NCBI RefSeq assembly: GCF_016863615.1
Contig: NZ_BOPF01000015.1
Location: forward strand, 186,001-250,000
Direction: 5' to 3'
Length of the DNA stretch: 64,000 nt
Source: Virgisporangium aliadipatigenens
GTDB taxonomy: Bacteria > Actinomycetota > Actinomycetes > Mycobacteriales > Micromonosporaceae
The position numbers and the translations under genes were made by a program. Positions 50,210 through 58,963 of the stretch are shown piece after piece. The notes beneath the pieces were generated by a model. It ran no database searches. It had not been told where the DNA came from and saw only the letters and a list, made by a program, of their open reading frames with translations. Position 1 is the stretch's first letter. Each line of letters starts with the position of its first letter.

Positions 50210-51885
50210 CGGTACTCCCGGGGCGTGACCATCCGTCCGCCGGTGAGGGTGGTGCGCGACGAACCGACGATGACGACGCTCAGCATGTCCACCGCGTCCT
50301 CGTCGAGGTCGGCGAGCGTCGTGAGGGTGACCCGTTCGCCCGGGCGGGTGGCGTCGCGCACGATGCCCACCGGGGTGTCCTTCGGCCGGTGTCCGCGCAG
50401 CACGTCCAGCGCCGTGCCGAACTGCGTGCGCCGCTTCAGGCTGCGCGGGTTGTACAGGCAGACGACGAGGTCGGCGACGGCGCACGCGCGCACCCGTTCC
50501 TCGATCACCGGCCACGGCGTGTGCAGGTCCGACAGGGAGAGATAGGCGTGGTCGTGGCCGAGCGGCGCACCCAGCCGCGCGGCGGCGGCGACCGCGGCCG
50601 TGATCCCGGGAACGGCCTCGACGTCCACGTCGTCGCCGGCCAGTTGCAGGGCCGGCGAGGCCATCGCGTAGATCCCCGCGTCGCCGGAGCCGATCAGCGC
50701 GACCGCGTGCCCCGCGGTGGCCAGCGCGACGGCGGTGGCGGCGCGTTCCTCCTCGGCGCCGAGGCCGCTCTCCTCGACCCGGGTGCCCGGGGGGAGCAGG
50801 TGGCGGATCTGGTCGACGTACTGGTCCAGCCCGACGACCACACTGGCCCGGCGCAGCGCCCGCTCGGCCCGCGGCGCCCGCAGGTCCTCCGCACCCGGCC
50901 CGAGCCCGACGAGCGTCAGCCGCCCCCGCGGAACGACCCGCGCGACGGCCACCGTGCTCATCGTTCCCACGAGCTTCTGGACCACCAGGTCGCTCCGACG
51001 CCCGGCCACTCCCGCGGCCCGCAGCGCGGCGGCCTCGGCCACGCTCGGCGTCCCCACCGCGTCGCGGACCACCTCGGAGGGATTCGGTACGTCCACAGTG
51101 GACAGCTCCGCCGCCGTGAACGTCACGACCGGCCAGCCCCGCGCTTGAGCGACGGCGCGGATGCCGGGCTCGTCGGCCTTGATGTCGGCGGTGGCGATCG
51201 CGCGCACGGACTCGGGCGCGAGGCCCTCCAGGGCGGCGTCGATCAGCGCGGAGATCTCCTCGGCGGGCGCCCCCCGGCTGGCCCCGACGCCCACGACCAG
51301 CGACGGCGGCCGGTACACGAGATCCCCGACGGCGTCGCGCCGATCCGACACGACAAGCGTGACGACACCGGTCGACGTCGGAGCCGGGAGGGGTGGGACG
51401 GGCCAGGTGGCGTCGGACCGGACGCGGATCTCCGCGCCGGACAGGACCGCCGTCGTCGCCCGGGCCACCCGCTCCGGGGTCGCCAGGTGGAAGCCGAGGT
51501 CGGCGCCGAAGCCGTCGAGCGGCGTGATGCCGACCGCGTCCGTGGCCGTCGTGACGACCGGCGTCGCGCCCAGCACCCGCGCGACCGACTCGGCGAGGGC
51601 GTTCGCGCCGCCGTCGTGGCCGCCGCAGAGCGCGACCGCGAACCGGCCGGCCTCGTCGACGCAGACCACCCCGGGGTCGGTGTGCTTGTCGGCGAGCAGC
51701 GGCGCGATGAGGCGTACGGTCGCGCCGGTGGCGAGGAAGCAGACGACGGCGTCGGCGTTCGGCCAGGCGGCCGCGAGCTGGTCGGCGGCCGGTCCACTGT
51801 GGACGGTGGTGCGGTCGGGCCAGGCGGCGGCGAGGCGTTGTGCCAGGCCCCGCCCGCCGGGTGTCACCGCGACGAGCGCGATCAT
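50197..51885 (-). CDS. CbiG-CobJ fusion: cobalt-precorrin-5A hydrolase / precorrin-3B C17-methyltransferase
   Basis: 562 residues. The CbiG part (1-320) has VVCFLATGATVRLIAPLLADKHTDPGVV, ALCGGHDGGANALAESVA and SLVVGVGASRGAPAEEI. The CobJ/CbiH part (about 325-562) is a tetrapyrrole methylase with LTLVGLGPGAEDL, ALIGSGDAGIYAMASP, VPGITAAVAAAARLGAPLGHD and VCLYNPRSLKRRTQF. Such bifunctional fusions are known in actinobacteria. It handles ring contraction steps. Both ends overlap neighbouring genes. Confidence 0.95.
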   Translation of the reverse strand: MIALVAVTPGGRGLAQRLAAAWPDRTTVHSGPAADQLAAAWPNADAVVCFLATGATVRLIAPLLADKHTDPGVVCVDEAGRFAVALCGGHDGGANALAESVARVLGATPVVTTATDAVGITPLDGFGADLGFHLATPERVARATTAVLSGAEIRVRSDATWPVPPLPAPTSTGVVTLVVSDRRDAVGDLVYRPPSLVVGVGASRGAPAEEISALIDAALEGLAPESVRAIATADIKADEPGIRAVAQARGWPVVTFTAAELSTVDVPNPSEVVRDAVGTPSVAEAAALRAAGVAGRRSDLVVQKLVGTMSTVAVARVVPRGRLTLVGLGPGAEDLRAPRAERALRRASVVVGLDQYVDQIRHLLPPGTRVEESGLGAEEERAATAVALATAGHAVALIGSGDAGIYAMASPALQLAGDDVDVEAVPGITAAVAAAARLGAPLGHDHAYLSLSDLHTPWPVIEERVRACAVADLVVCLYNPRSLKRRTQFGTALDVLRGHRPKDTPVGIVRDATRPGERVTLTTLADLDEDAVDMLSVVIVGSSRTTLTGGRMVTPREYRWLA

Positions 51886-53117
51886 GAGAGAACTCCCCAC
51901 AGGACGGTCACCGGGTTGACGGCCGCCAGGCGGTGCGTGCCGTCGGGCAGCGGCGAGAGGCGGTTCGCCTGCAGCTGTGTGCCTTCCGCGGCGTACCCCG
52001 CCGCCGTCATGGCCGCGAGCGCCGGCCCGACCCGTTCGACGGCCGCGAACGCCGCCACCAGCCGCGCGGGCCGCCGGGCCGCGCACGCCGCGAGCACGTC
52101 CAGCCCGCCGCCGCCGACGAAGACGGCATCGGGGTCGGGCAGCCGTTCGAGGCAGGCGGGTGCGGTATCGATCACCACGTCGACCTCGACCCCGTACACG
52201 GCCGCGTTGTGCACGATCGGGCTGTACGCGTCGGCGTCCCGGTCGACCGCCACGGCCGCGGCGCCGAAGCGCGCGCACTCGACCGCGACGGAGCCGCTGC
52301 CCGCCCCGACGTCCCACACGAGGTCGCCGGTGCGGGGTCCGAGCCGCGCCAGCACGAGGGCCCGGATCTCGGCCTTCGTGATCATGGAGTCCCGGTGCTC
52401 GAACGCACTCTCCGGCAGCGCCCACCGATCGGGGGCCGCCGGCGCACCGGCAAGCCAGCCGGCCTCCGACACGATCGGGACCCGTTCGTAGAAGGCGGCA
52501 CCGGCGCGGGCGGTGTTGTCGAGCCTCGGCGGGAGGGCGAGGACGACCGTCGGAGCGGGCCAGTCCGCCGCGTCGGGGTACTCGCCGACGCGTTCGTCCG
52601 GGTGGCCCAGGCGGGAGGCCACCACCAGGCGTCTGCCCGGCAGCGCGGCCGCCAGTTCGTCGGGGCCGGCGCCCGGGCCGGTCAGGACAGCCACCGTCGA
52701 GTGGGCCCTGCAGGCGTTGACCGCGCGGCGCAGGGCGCGTTCGCCGGTGGTGCCGTGGGCCGAGACGACCACCGCGTCGTCCCAGGGGAGACCGAGCCGG
52801 GCGAACGCCAGCGCCACCGAGGAGATCGCCGGTTCGACCACGCAGGGCAGCGCCGCCCGGCGGATCGCCCGCAGGATGCCGAAGAACCCCGGGTCGCCGC
52901 TGGCCAGCACCACCGTGCGCCCCGGGTGCGCACGGATCCGGGTGAGGGCGGACTCGACGTTGCCGAGCGGAAGAAGTTCGGCCGACGCGGGGATGCCGTT
53001 CACTGTGGACAGGTGGCGGGTGCCGCCGACGACCAGCGTCGCCCCGGCGAGGAACGCGCCCGCCCGAGCCGAGAGGGCGCCGCCGTCGACGCCGAGCACC
53101 GCTACCGGTTCACGCAC
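51882..53117 (-). CDS. cobL: Precorrin-6Y C5,15-methyltransferase (decarboxylating)
   Basis: 411 residues, a fusion of the CbiE-like methylase (1-200; VLASGDPGFFGILRAIRRAAL, FARLGLPWDDAVVVSAHG) and the CbiT-like methylase/decarboxylase (about 240-411; MITKAEIRALVLARLGPRTGDLVWDVGAGSGSVAVE). It methylates C5 and C15 and removes the acetate carboxyl at C12. The GTG at 53117 overlaps the end of cobM by eight bases, and the stop overlaps the cbiG-cobJ start as ATGA. Confidence 0.95.
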   Translation of the reverse strand: MREPVAVLGVDGGALSARAGAFLAGATLVVGGTRHLSTVNGIPASAELLPLGNVESALTRIRAHPGRTVVLASGDPGFFGILRAIRRAALPCVVEPAISSVALAFARLGLPWDDAVVVSAHGTTGERALRRAVNACRAHSTVAVLTGPGAGPDELAAALPGRRLVVASRLGHPDERVGEYPDAADWPAPTVVLALPPRLDNTARAGAAFYERVPIVSEAGWLAGAPAAPDRWALPESAFEHRDSMITKAEIRALVLARLGPRTGDLVWDVGAGSGSVAVECARFGAAAVAVDRDADAYSPIVHNAAVYGVEVDVVIDTAPACLERLPDPDAVFVGGGGLDVLAACAARRPARLVAAFAAVERVGPALAAMTAAGYAAEGTQLQANRLSPLPDGTHRLAAVNPVTVLWGVLS

Positions 53118-53910
53118 CGGATGCTCGCAGGCGGGCCCGCGCGGCCGGTTCGGCCCGGCGGAACCCGTGGAAGTGGCCGGGGTGGTACAGATGACTGCGC
53201 GTGCCGCCGGCGTCGAGGGCCGGCCCGACCAGGAAGAGCGTGTGCTTCCACAGCTTGTGCGCCTTGACGGTCTCCTCCAGCGTGGCGATCGTGGCGCGCA
53301 CCAGCAGCTCGTCCGGCCAGGTGACGCGGTACCCGATGAGCACGGGCGTCTCCGGCGGGTAGCCGCCGGCGAGGAGTTCGGTCGCCAGTTGCTTCGTGCG
53401 CGCCGCCGACAGGAACACCGCCATCGTCGTGCCGTGCCGGGCGAACTCCGCGATGGACTCCCGCTCCGGCATGGGCGTCTTGCCGCCCTCGAGCCGGGTC
53501 AGGATCACCGACTGGGCGACCTCGGGCACCGTCAGTTCCCGCAGACCGGCGGCGGCGACCGCCGAGAACGCCGACACGCCCGGGATCACCTCGACCGCCA
53601 ATCCCATCTCGGCGCACGCGTCGAGCTGCTCCTGCAGTGCGCCCCACAGGCCGGGGTCGCCGGAGTGCAGCCGCACGACATGCAGTCCCTCGGCGGCGGC
53701 CCGCCGGTAGATGTCCACAGTGGACTCCAGCGGGATCGTGGAGGAGTCGACGATCTCGGCACCCGGCGCGGCGTAGCGCAGCACGTCCTCGTGCACCAGG
53801 CTGGCGGCCCACACCACCACGTCGGCGGCGCGGATCGCCTCGGCCCCGCGCACGGTGATGAGATCCGCGGCCCCCGGCCCCGCCCCGACAAAAGTGACCC
53901 GGCCCGTCAT
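53110..53910 (-). CDS. cobM: Precorrin-4 C11-methyltransferase
   Basis: 266 residues of tetrapyrrole methylase fold: VTFVGAGPGAADLITVRGAEAI, LVHEDVLRYAAPGAEIVDSS, VVRLHSGDPGLWGALQEQLDA, VIPGVSAFSAVAAAGLRELTVP and LSAARTKQLATELLAGGYPP. These fit CobM/CbiF. Its start overlaps the cobI stop as ATGA. Confidence 0.95.
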   Translation of the reverse strand: MTGRVTFVGAGPGAADLITVRGAEAIRAADVVVWAASLVHEDVLRYAAPGAEIVDSSTIPLESTVDIYRRAAAEGLHVVRLHSGDPGLWGALQEQLDACAEMGLAVEVIPGVSAFSAVAAAGLRELTVPEVAQSVILTRLEGGKTPMPERESIAEFARHGTTMAVFLSAARTKQLATELLAGGYPPETPVLIGYRVTWPDELLVRATIATLEETVKAHKLWKHTLFLVGPALDAGGTRSHLYHPGHFHGFRRAEPAARARLRASGA

Positions 53911-54626
53911 ATCTTTCCCCCTCGGGACGTGCGCACCGCAGGAACGAACACAGTGGACAGATACGGTGCGGCACCGTCCACATCGGACAGCCGGTCGACC
54001 CGCTCGTCCGGCAACCCCAGATGCGTGCCCAGAACGGCTTCCCGCCCGGCCTCCTTGACCGCCTCGGCCACCTCGGACAGGTGCCGGCCGGCCTTGTACA
54101 CCACCACGGAACCGTCGTTCGCCAGCGCCTCCCGCAGTGGCGCCACGCCCCCACGCGCGAGCGGCAGCAGCGTGAGCGGTTCGGTCCCCTCGGACAGCGG
54201 AACATTCGCCGCCGCGGCCAGCGCCTGCATCGCCGTGACGCCCGGCACCGTCTCGATGACGGCCTCCGGCAGGAGCGCGTGCACGGTCTGCGAGAGGTAC
54301 GTGAAGGTGGAGTAGACGTTCGGGTCGCCGATCGTGGCGAACGCCGCCGTCCCGCCGGCCGCGCGCAGCCACTCGACGATGCGGGCGCCGGCGGCGTCCC
54401 AGTGGCGTTCGCGGCGGGCCGCGTCCGTGCGTTCGTTGAGCGCGAAGACGAGGCGCTCGATGCGGTCGTGACCCGCGTGCGCGCGCACCGTCGCCTCGGC
54501 CCGGCCGGTGTCGGTGCCGTCCAGCACCGGCACGAACACCCGGTCCGCCTCGCTGAGCACCCGGACGGCCTTGACGGTGACCAGTTCGGGGTCGCCGGGG
54601 CCCATGCCCACGCCGATCAGACGCAT
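53907..54626 (-). CDS. cobI: Precorrin-2 C20-methyltransferase
   Basis: 239 residues of the CobI/CbiL type: LIGVGMGPGDPELVTVKAVRVL, AFATIGDPNVYSTFTYLSQTV, ETVPGVTAMQALAAAANVPLSEG and DGSVVVYKAGRHLSEV. It introduces the C20 methyl group. The ATG lies ten bases inside the end of cobB. Confidence 0.95.
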   Translation of the reverse strand: MRLIGVGMGPGDPELVTVKAVRVLSEADRVFVPVLDGTDTGRAEATVRAHAGHDRIERLVFALNERTDAARRERHWDAAGARIVEWLRAAGGTAAFATIGDPNVYSTFTYLSQTVHALLPEAVIETVPGVTAMQALAAAANVPLSEGTEPLTLLPLARGGVAPLREALANDGSVVVYKAGRHLSEVAEAVKEAGREAVLGTHLGLPDERVDRLSDVDGAAPYLSTVFVPAVRTSRGGKI

Positions 54627-56092
54627 GCCGTCGTCCTCCCCGCGGCGCGGACCAGGTTGCCCGCGATCCCGGGATGGCCGGCCCAGTGCAGGTGCAGGTA
54701 GGAGGCGTGCACCCCGTCCCGCACGAAGCCCTGCGGCTCCCCGCCGGCCCACCGCCACGCCGGCCCGCCGTCCGGCGGCGCCGGCCGATGTCCGGTGGTG
54801 GGTGCCGGGAGCGGTCCGCCGGCCATTGGCTTTGCCGGCCGATGTCCGGTGGGCGTGCCGGTGGTGGGTGCCGGGAGCGGTCCGCCGGCCATTGGCGTCA
54901 CGATCGTCCGGTGGAACTCGTGCCCGGTCACGCGGGTGCCGGCCCCGCCCAGCCACGACGGGGTGAGCGCGACGGCGTCCCGGTAGCCGAGGGTGAGGCG
55001 TTCGCTCATGACGGCCGACGCGTCGAGAACGCCGCACATCGGGGCGCCGTCCAGGGTGCGGCACAGCCAGAGGAGGCCGGCGCACTCGGCGGCGATCGGG
55101 GCGCCGCGGGCGGCCAGGTCGGCGACCGCCCTGTGCAGCGCGGTGTTGCGGGACAGCTCCGGGGCGTAGACCTCGGGGAAGCCGCCGCCGATCACGAGAC
55201 CGGCCGTGCCGGTGGGGAGCGACTCGTCGTGCAGCGGGTCGAAGGGGACGACCTCCGCGCCGGCGGCGGCGAGCAGCTCGGTCGTCTCCGCGTAGCCGAA
55301 CGAGAACGCCGCCCCGCCGGCCACGGCGACGACCGGCCGCGCCCCGCCCGCGGCCGCGGAACGCACCGCGTCCTCCGCCGACCAGGCCGAAGCGGCGAGC
55401 GGTCCCGCCGACCGTGCCACCGCCAGCACCGCCTCCAGATCCACCGACTCGCGCACCAGCGCCGCGAGCGCGTCCACGGAGGCCGCCGCGGCGGCGTGCC
55501 GTTCGACGACCGGGACGAGGCCGAGGTGCCGCGACGGGGCCGACACCGCGTCGCTGCGGTACAGGGTCCCGAGCACCGGCGTGCCCACCTCGTCCAGCGC
55601 CTCCCGCAGCAGGTCGGCGTGCCGGAACGAGCCCACCCGGTTGAGGATCACGCCGGCGATGCGCACCTCCGGCTCGAACGTCCGGAACCCGTGCACCAGC
55701 GCGGCGACCGAACGCCCCTGCGCGGCGGCGTCCACCACCAGCACCACCGGCGCGTCGAGCAGCCGGGCGACGTGCGCCGTCGAGCCGAACGACCCGGCCC
55801 CGGTGCGCCCGTCGTACAGCCCCATGACCCCCTCGACGATCGCCAGCGAGGCACCGGCGGCGCCGTGTGCGAACAGCGGCGCGATCAGCGCTTCGCCCAC
55901 GAGCACCGGGTCGAGGTTGCGCCCGGGCCGGCCGGCGGCCAGCGCGTGGTAGCCGGGGTCGATGTAGTCCGGCCCGACCTTGAAGCCGGCCACGGAGACG
56001 CCCCGCGCCGCGAACGCCGCGAGCAGCCCCGTGGCGACCGTCGTCTTGCCGTGCCCGGAGGCGGGTGCGGCGACGACCAGCCGCGCTACCAC
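54617..56092 (-). CDS. cobB: Cobyrinate a,c-diamide synthase with in-frame repeat insertion
   Basis: 491 residues from the GTG at 56092. The N-terminal dethiobiotin synthetase-like ATPase begins VVAAPASGHGKTTVATGLL and FKVGPDYIDPGYH. The C-terminal class I glutamine amidotransferase has GLVIGGGFPEVYAPELSRN, the nucleophile Cys in AAECAGLLWL and GHEFHRT. Between the His strand and the family end lie two copies of PMAGGPLPAPTTG with linkers, about 45 residues long, not typical of the family. The enzyme amidates the a and c side chains. Confidence 0.95.
   Translation of the reverse strand: MVARLVVAAPASGHGKTTVATGLLAAFAARGVSVAGFKVGPDYIDPGYHALAAGRPGRNLDPVLVGEALIAPLFAHGAAGASLAIVEGVMGLYDGRTGAGSFGSTAHVARLLDAPVVLVVDAAAQGRSVAALVHGFRTFEPEVRIAGVILNRVGSFRHADLLREALDEVGTPVLGTLYRSDAVSAPSRHLGLVPVVERHAAAAASVDALAALVRESVDLEAVLAVARSAGPLAASAWSAEDAVRSAAAGGARPVVAVAGGAAFSFGYAETTELLAAAGAEVVPFDPLHDESLPTGTAGLVIGGGFPEVYAPELSRNTALHRAVADLAARGAPIAAECAGLLWLCRTLDGAPMCGVLDASAVMSERLTLGYRDAVALTPSWLGGAGTRVTGHEFHRTIVTPMAGGPLPAPTTGTPTGHRPAKPMAGGPLPAPTTGHRPAPPDGGPAWRWAGGEPQGFVRDGVHASYLHLHWAGHPGIAGNLVRAAGRTTACV
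54792..54896. repeat. 39-base direct repeat inside cobB
   Basis: The same 39 bases occur at 54792-54830 and 54858-54896, a 66-base period (22 codons), and keep the frame. Short flanking pieces (GCCGGCCGATGTCCGG) are also repeated. They encode the PMAGGPLPAPTTG insertions in the amidotransferase domain of CobB. Confidence 0.9.
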
Positions 56093-56688
56093 TCGATGCC
56101 CCGCTGCCCCTTGCGGCCGGCGTCCATCGGATGCTTGATCTTCGTCATCTCGGTCACCAGGTCGGCGGCGTCGACCAGGGCCGGCGCGGCGTACCGGCCG
56201 GTGATGACGACGTGCTGGGTGGGTGGGCGTTCGCGCAGGGTGTTCACCACGTCCTCGACGTCGATCCAGCCCCAGTGCATCGGATACGTGAACTCGTCCA
56301 GCACGTAGAACTGATAGGCCGAGGACGCCAGGTCGCGCTTGATCTGCGCCCAGCCCTCGGCGGCCTCGGCCGCGTGGTCGCGTTCGTCGCCGGGGCGGGC
56401 CAGCCAGGACCAGCCCTCGCCCATCTTGTGCCAGGTGACCGCGCCGCCCTTGCCGCTCTCGCCGAGCGTGCGCAGGGCCGACTCCTCGCCGACCTTCCAC
56501 TTGGGACTCTTCACGAACTGGAACACCGCGATCGACCAGCCGACGCTCCACGCGCGCAGCGCCATCCCGAACGCCGCCGTCGACTTGCCCTTGCCGGTGC
56601 CGGTGTGCACGGCGAGGACCTGTTGGGTGCGGCGCTGGCGGGTGGTGAGCCCGTCGTCGGGAACGTGTTCCGGCTTGCCCTGTGGCAT
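56086..56688 (-). CDS. cobO: Cob(I)yrinic acid a,c-diamide adenosyltransferase
   Basis: 200 residues. P-loop VHTGTGKGKSTAAFGMALRA, then SIAVFQFVKSPKWKVGE, WHKMGEGWSW and FYVLDEFTYPMHWGWIDVEDVV identify the CobA/CobO/BtuR family. It adds the adenosyl ligand to Co(I). It begins in a TGATG junction with the chelatase gene and its end overlaps cobB by seven bases. Confidence 0.95.
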   Translation of the reverse strand: MPQGKPEHVPDDGLTTRQRRTQQVLAVHTGTGKGKSTAAFGMALRAWSVGWSIAVFQFVKSPKWKVGEESALRTLGESGKGGAVTWHKMGEGWSWLARPGDERDHAAEAAEGWAQIKRDLASSAYQFYVLDEFTYPMHWGWIDVEDVVNTLRERPPTQHVVITGRYAAPALVDAADLVTEMTKIKHPMDAGRKGQRGIEW

Positions 56689-58757
56689 CAGGCCGCCCTT
56701 CCGATCCGGGTGTCACGAAGCAGTTCCGCCGAAAGCTCCGATACGGGCAGGTGCTCGGCGTCCAGGGTGACGGCCAGGCGGGCGGCGAGGCCGAGTCGCA
56801 CCGGCCCGGACTCGCAGTCGACCACGACGGTGGCCGTCCCGCGCAGGATCGGGGCGACCGTGGCCGGGTCGGCTCCCATGGTGTGCCGGCCGTCGGTGAC
56901 GAGCACGACGAGGGCCCGCCGGTGCGGGTCGCGCAGCCCGTGGGTGCGCACGGTGCGGGCGGTCAGCAGCAGCGCGTCGGCGAGCGGGGTGCGGCCGCCG
57001 GTGCGCAGGTCGCGGGTGCGCACCGCGGCGATCTCGTGGCTGGTGGTGGGCGGGAGGACGAGTTCGGCCCCGGTACCCCGGAACGTGATCAGCCCGACCT
57101 TGTCCCGCCGCTGGTAGGCGTCGCGCAGGAGGCTCAGGACGGCGCCCTTGACGGCCCGCATCCGCCGGCTGGCGGCCATCGAGCCGGAGGCGTCGACGAC
57201 GAAGAGCACGAGGTTTGCTTCGCGTCCCTTGTGGACGGACTCGCGCAGGTCGTCGGCGAGCGGGCGCCGTCGCCCGGAGGCGGCCGCGCTGGTCAGGGTG
57301 GCCGGCAGGTGCACGCTGGTCACCCGCCCGCGCGGCGTCCGCGCCCCGACGACCCGCCCACTACGGGTCCAGGCCGCGGAGCGCCGCCCGGCCCGAGCTC
57401 CCGTCCCGGTCCCCGGCACCGCCAGCAGTTTTGTCTTGAACGTCTTCTCGTCCGGCCGTTGCAGTGATTCGCCGATGCCGGACGGCCGCCGCTCGTCCCG
57501 CCCGTCGGGACCGCCGTCCCGAGGCGTGGCATTCGCTGGTGCGGGGTCGGATGCGGCGGCCGGCTCCTCGTCGGGCGCCTGGGCGGTCGGCTGGGGTGCG
57601 TCCCGGTCCGGCCCGCTGTCGTCGGCCCGGCTGTCGGCCGCTGCGTGATCGGCGGCGGCGCGGTCGTCGTCCGGGGTGTCGGCGTCGGTGTCGCGCCGTC
57701 CGGGCGGCGGGTCGTCGTCGGGTCCGTCCGGCCCGTGTTCCGCCTCGACGGCCGCGCGCGCCTCCTCCATCGCCTTGTCGAGCTGCCCCTCGTCCAGCCC
57801 CGGCGCGTCGAACGGGTCGCGCCGCCGCCGGTGCGGCAGGGCCAGCCGCGCCGCGTCCCGCACGTCCGCCTCGATGACCCGGGGCCGCCCGTGCCACGCG
57901 GCGAGCGCGACGGCCGTTCGGGCCACGACGATGTCGGCGCGCAGCCCGTCGACGTCGAACGCGGCACACACCGTCGCGATGCGGGTCAGCTCGGCGTCGG
58001 GCAGCAGTACCCCGGGGAGGCGTTCGCGGGCGGCGGCGATGTGCCCGGCGAGGGCGGCCTCGTCGGTGTCCCACCGGCCGGCGAACTCCTCCGGGGCGGC
58101 CTCGTACGCCAGGCGCCGGCGCACCACCTCGGCCCGCGCGGACGGCTGCCGCGGCGCCGCCACGTCGACGGTCAGCCCGAACCGGTCCAGCAGCTGCGGC
58201 CGCAGTTCGCCCTCTTCGGGGTTCATGGTGCCGACGAGCAGGAACCGGGCGGCGTGGCGCACCGACACCCCGTCCCGTTCGACATAGGAACGCCCCATCG
58301 CGGCGGCGTCCAGCAGAAGATCGACCAGGTGGTCGGGGAGCAGGTTCACCTCGTCGACGTAGAGCACCCCGCGGTGGGCCGCGGCGAGCAGCCCGGGCTC
58401 GTAGGCCCTGACCCCCTCGGTGAGGGCCCGCTGCAGGTCGAGCGCGCCGACGACCCGGTCCTCGGTGGCGCCCACGGGCAGCTCCACGAGCCGGGCCGCA
58501 GCGGTGGCGGCGGGTGCCCCGGGGTCGTGCGGCCCGTCCGGGCACACGGCGTCCGGGGCGGCGGGATCACACCCGAACCGGCACCCCACGACGGTCGTCA
58601 CCGGCGGCAGCAGCGCGGCGAGCGCCCGCACCATGGTCGACTTGGCGGTGCCCTTCTCGCCCCGGACCAGCACACCGCCGATCCCGGGGGAGACGGCGTT
58701 GAGCAGCAGAGCGAGCCGCAGGTCGTCGAGTCCGACGATCGCGGAGAACGGAAACAC
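56688..58757 (-). CDS. ChlI-ChlD fused metal chelatase ATPase (putative cobaltochelatase subunit)
   Basis: 689 residues. The AAA+ ChlI half (1-320) has Walker A GEKGTAKSTMVRAL, Walker B GVLYVDEVNLLPDHLVDLLL and VGTMNPEEGELRPQLLDRFGL. An acidic Asp/Pro-rich linker (about 330-450) joins it to a von Willebrand A domain with MIDAS DASGSMAAS, Thr in RTPLADALLL and VLVTDGRHT. No CobN is encoded here. As first gene after the riboswitch it is the promoter-proximal member of the cobalamin operon. Confidence 0.93.
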   Translation of the reverse strand: MFPFSAIVGLDDLRLALLLNAVSPGIGGVLVRGEKGTAKSTMVRALAALLPPVTTVVGCRFGCDPAAPDAVCPDGPHDPGAPAATAAARLVELPVGATEDRVVGALDLQRALTEGVRAYEPGLLAAAHRGVLYVDEVNLLPDHLVDLLLDAAAMGRSYVERDGVSVRHAARFLLVGTMNPEEGELRPQLLDRFGLTVDVAAPRQPSARAEVVRRRLAYEAAPEEFAGRWDTDEAALAGHIAAARERLPGVLLPDAELTRIATVCAAFDVDGLRADIVVARTAVALAAWHGRPRVIEADVRDAARLALPHRRRRDPFDAPGLDEGQLDKAMEEARAAVEAEHGPDGPDDDPPPGRRDTDADTPDDDRAAADHAAADSRADDSGPDRDAPQPTAQAPDEEPAAASDPAPANATPRDGGPDGRDERRPSGIGESLQRPDEKTFKTKLLAVPGTGTGARAGRRSAAWTRSGRVVGARTPRGRVTSVHLPATLTSAAASGRRRPLADDLRESVHKGREANLVLFVVDASGSMAASRRMRAVKGAVLSLLRDAYQRRDKVGLITFRGTGAELVLPPTTSHEIAAVRTRDLRTGGRTPLADALLLTARTVRTHGLRDPHRRALVVLVTDGRHTMGADPATVAPILRGTATVVVDCESGPVRLGLAARLAVTLDAEHLPVSELSAELLRDTRIGRAA

Positions 58758-58805
58758 GCGTCAGTATCCCTTCCGCGGGTGTCCACGCCCGCAGTAGTGG
58801 CCGAG

Positions 58806-58902
58806 CGAACGGCCGGAGTTCCTGGCTCCCGGAGCGTCGCGCTCCGGTGACAGTGGCGGGACCGCCCCGGACTCACACCGGGTTCCTCCTGCATACCGTT
58901 CG
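58806..58902 (-). promoter_or_regulatory. Cobalamin riboswitch
   Basis: Read on the minus strand, GGAACCCGGTG, AGTCCGGGGCGGTCCCGCC and ACTGTCACCGG reproduce the conserved core, and AGCCAGGAACTCCGGCC is the B12 box. Closing stem P1 is exact: CGAACGG with CCGTTCG (58896-58902 and 58806-58812). GGAGCG-CGA-CGCTCC forms a peripheral hairpin. It stands about 50 bases before the chelatase ATG and should repress the operon when cobalamin is plentiful. At 97 bases it is compact for the class. Confidence 0.95.
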
Positions 58903-58908
58903 AATGGC

Positions 58909-58938
58909 ATGCTCGCCTACCGAAAGGGGCGACGTCAA
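58909..58938 (-). promoter_or_regulatory. Weak candidate promoter of the cobalamin operon
   Basis: On the minus strand TTGACG (58938-58933) and GAGCAT (58914-58909) are 18 bases apart. The implied start falls near 58905, just before the riboswitch. The -10 match is poor (3/6), so this rests mostly on position. Confidence 0.3.
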
Positions 58939-58963
58939 CGCGGGGCCCGCCACACTCCCCTCC

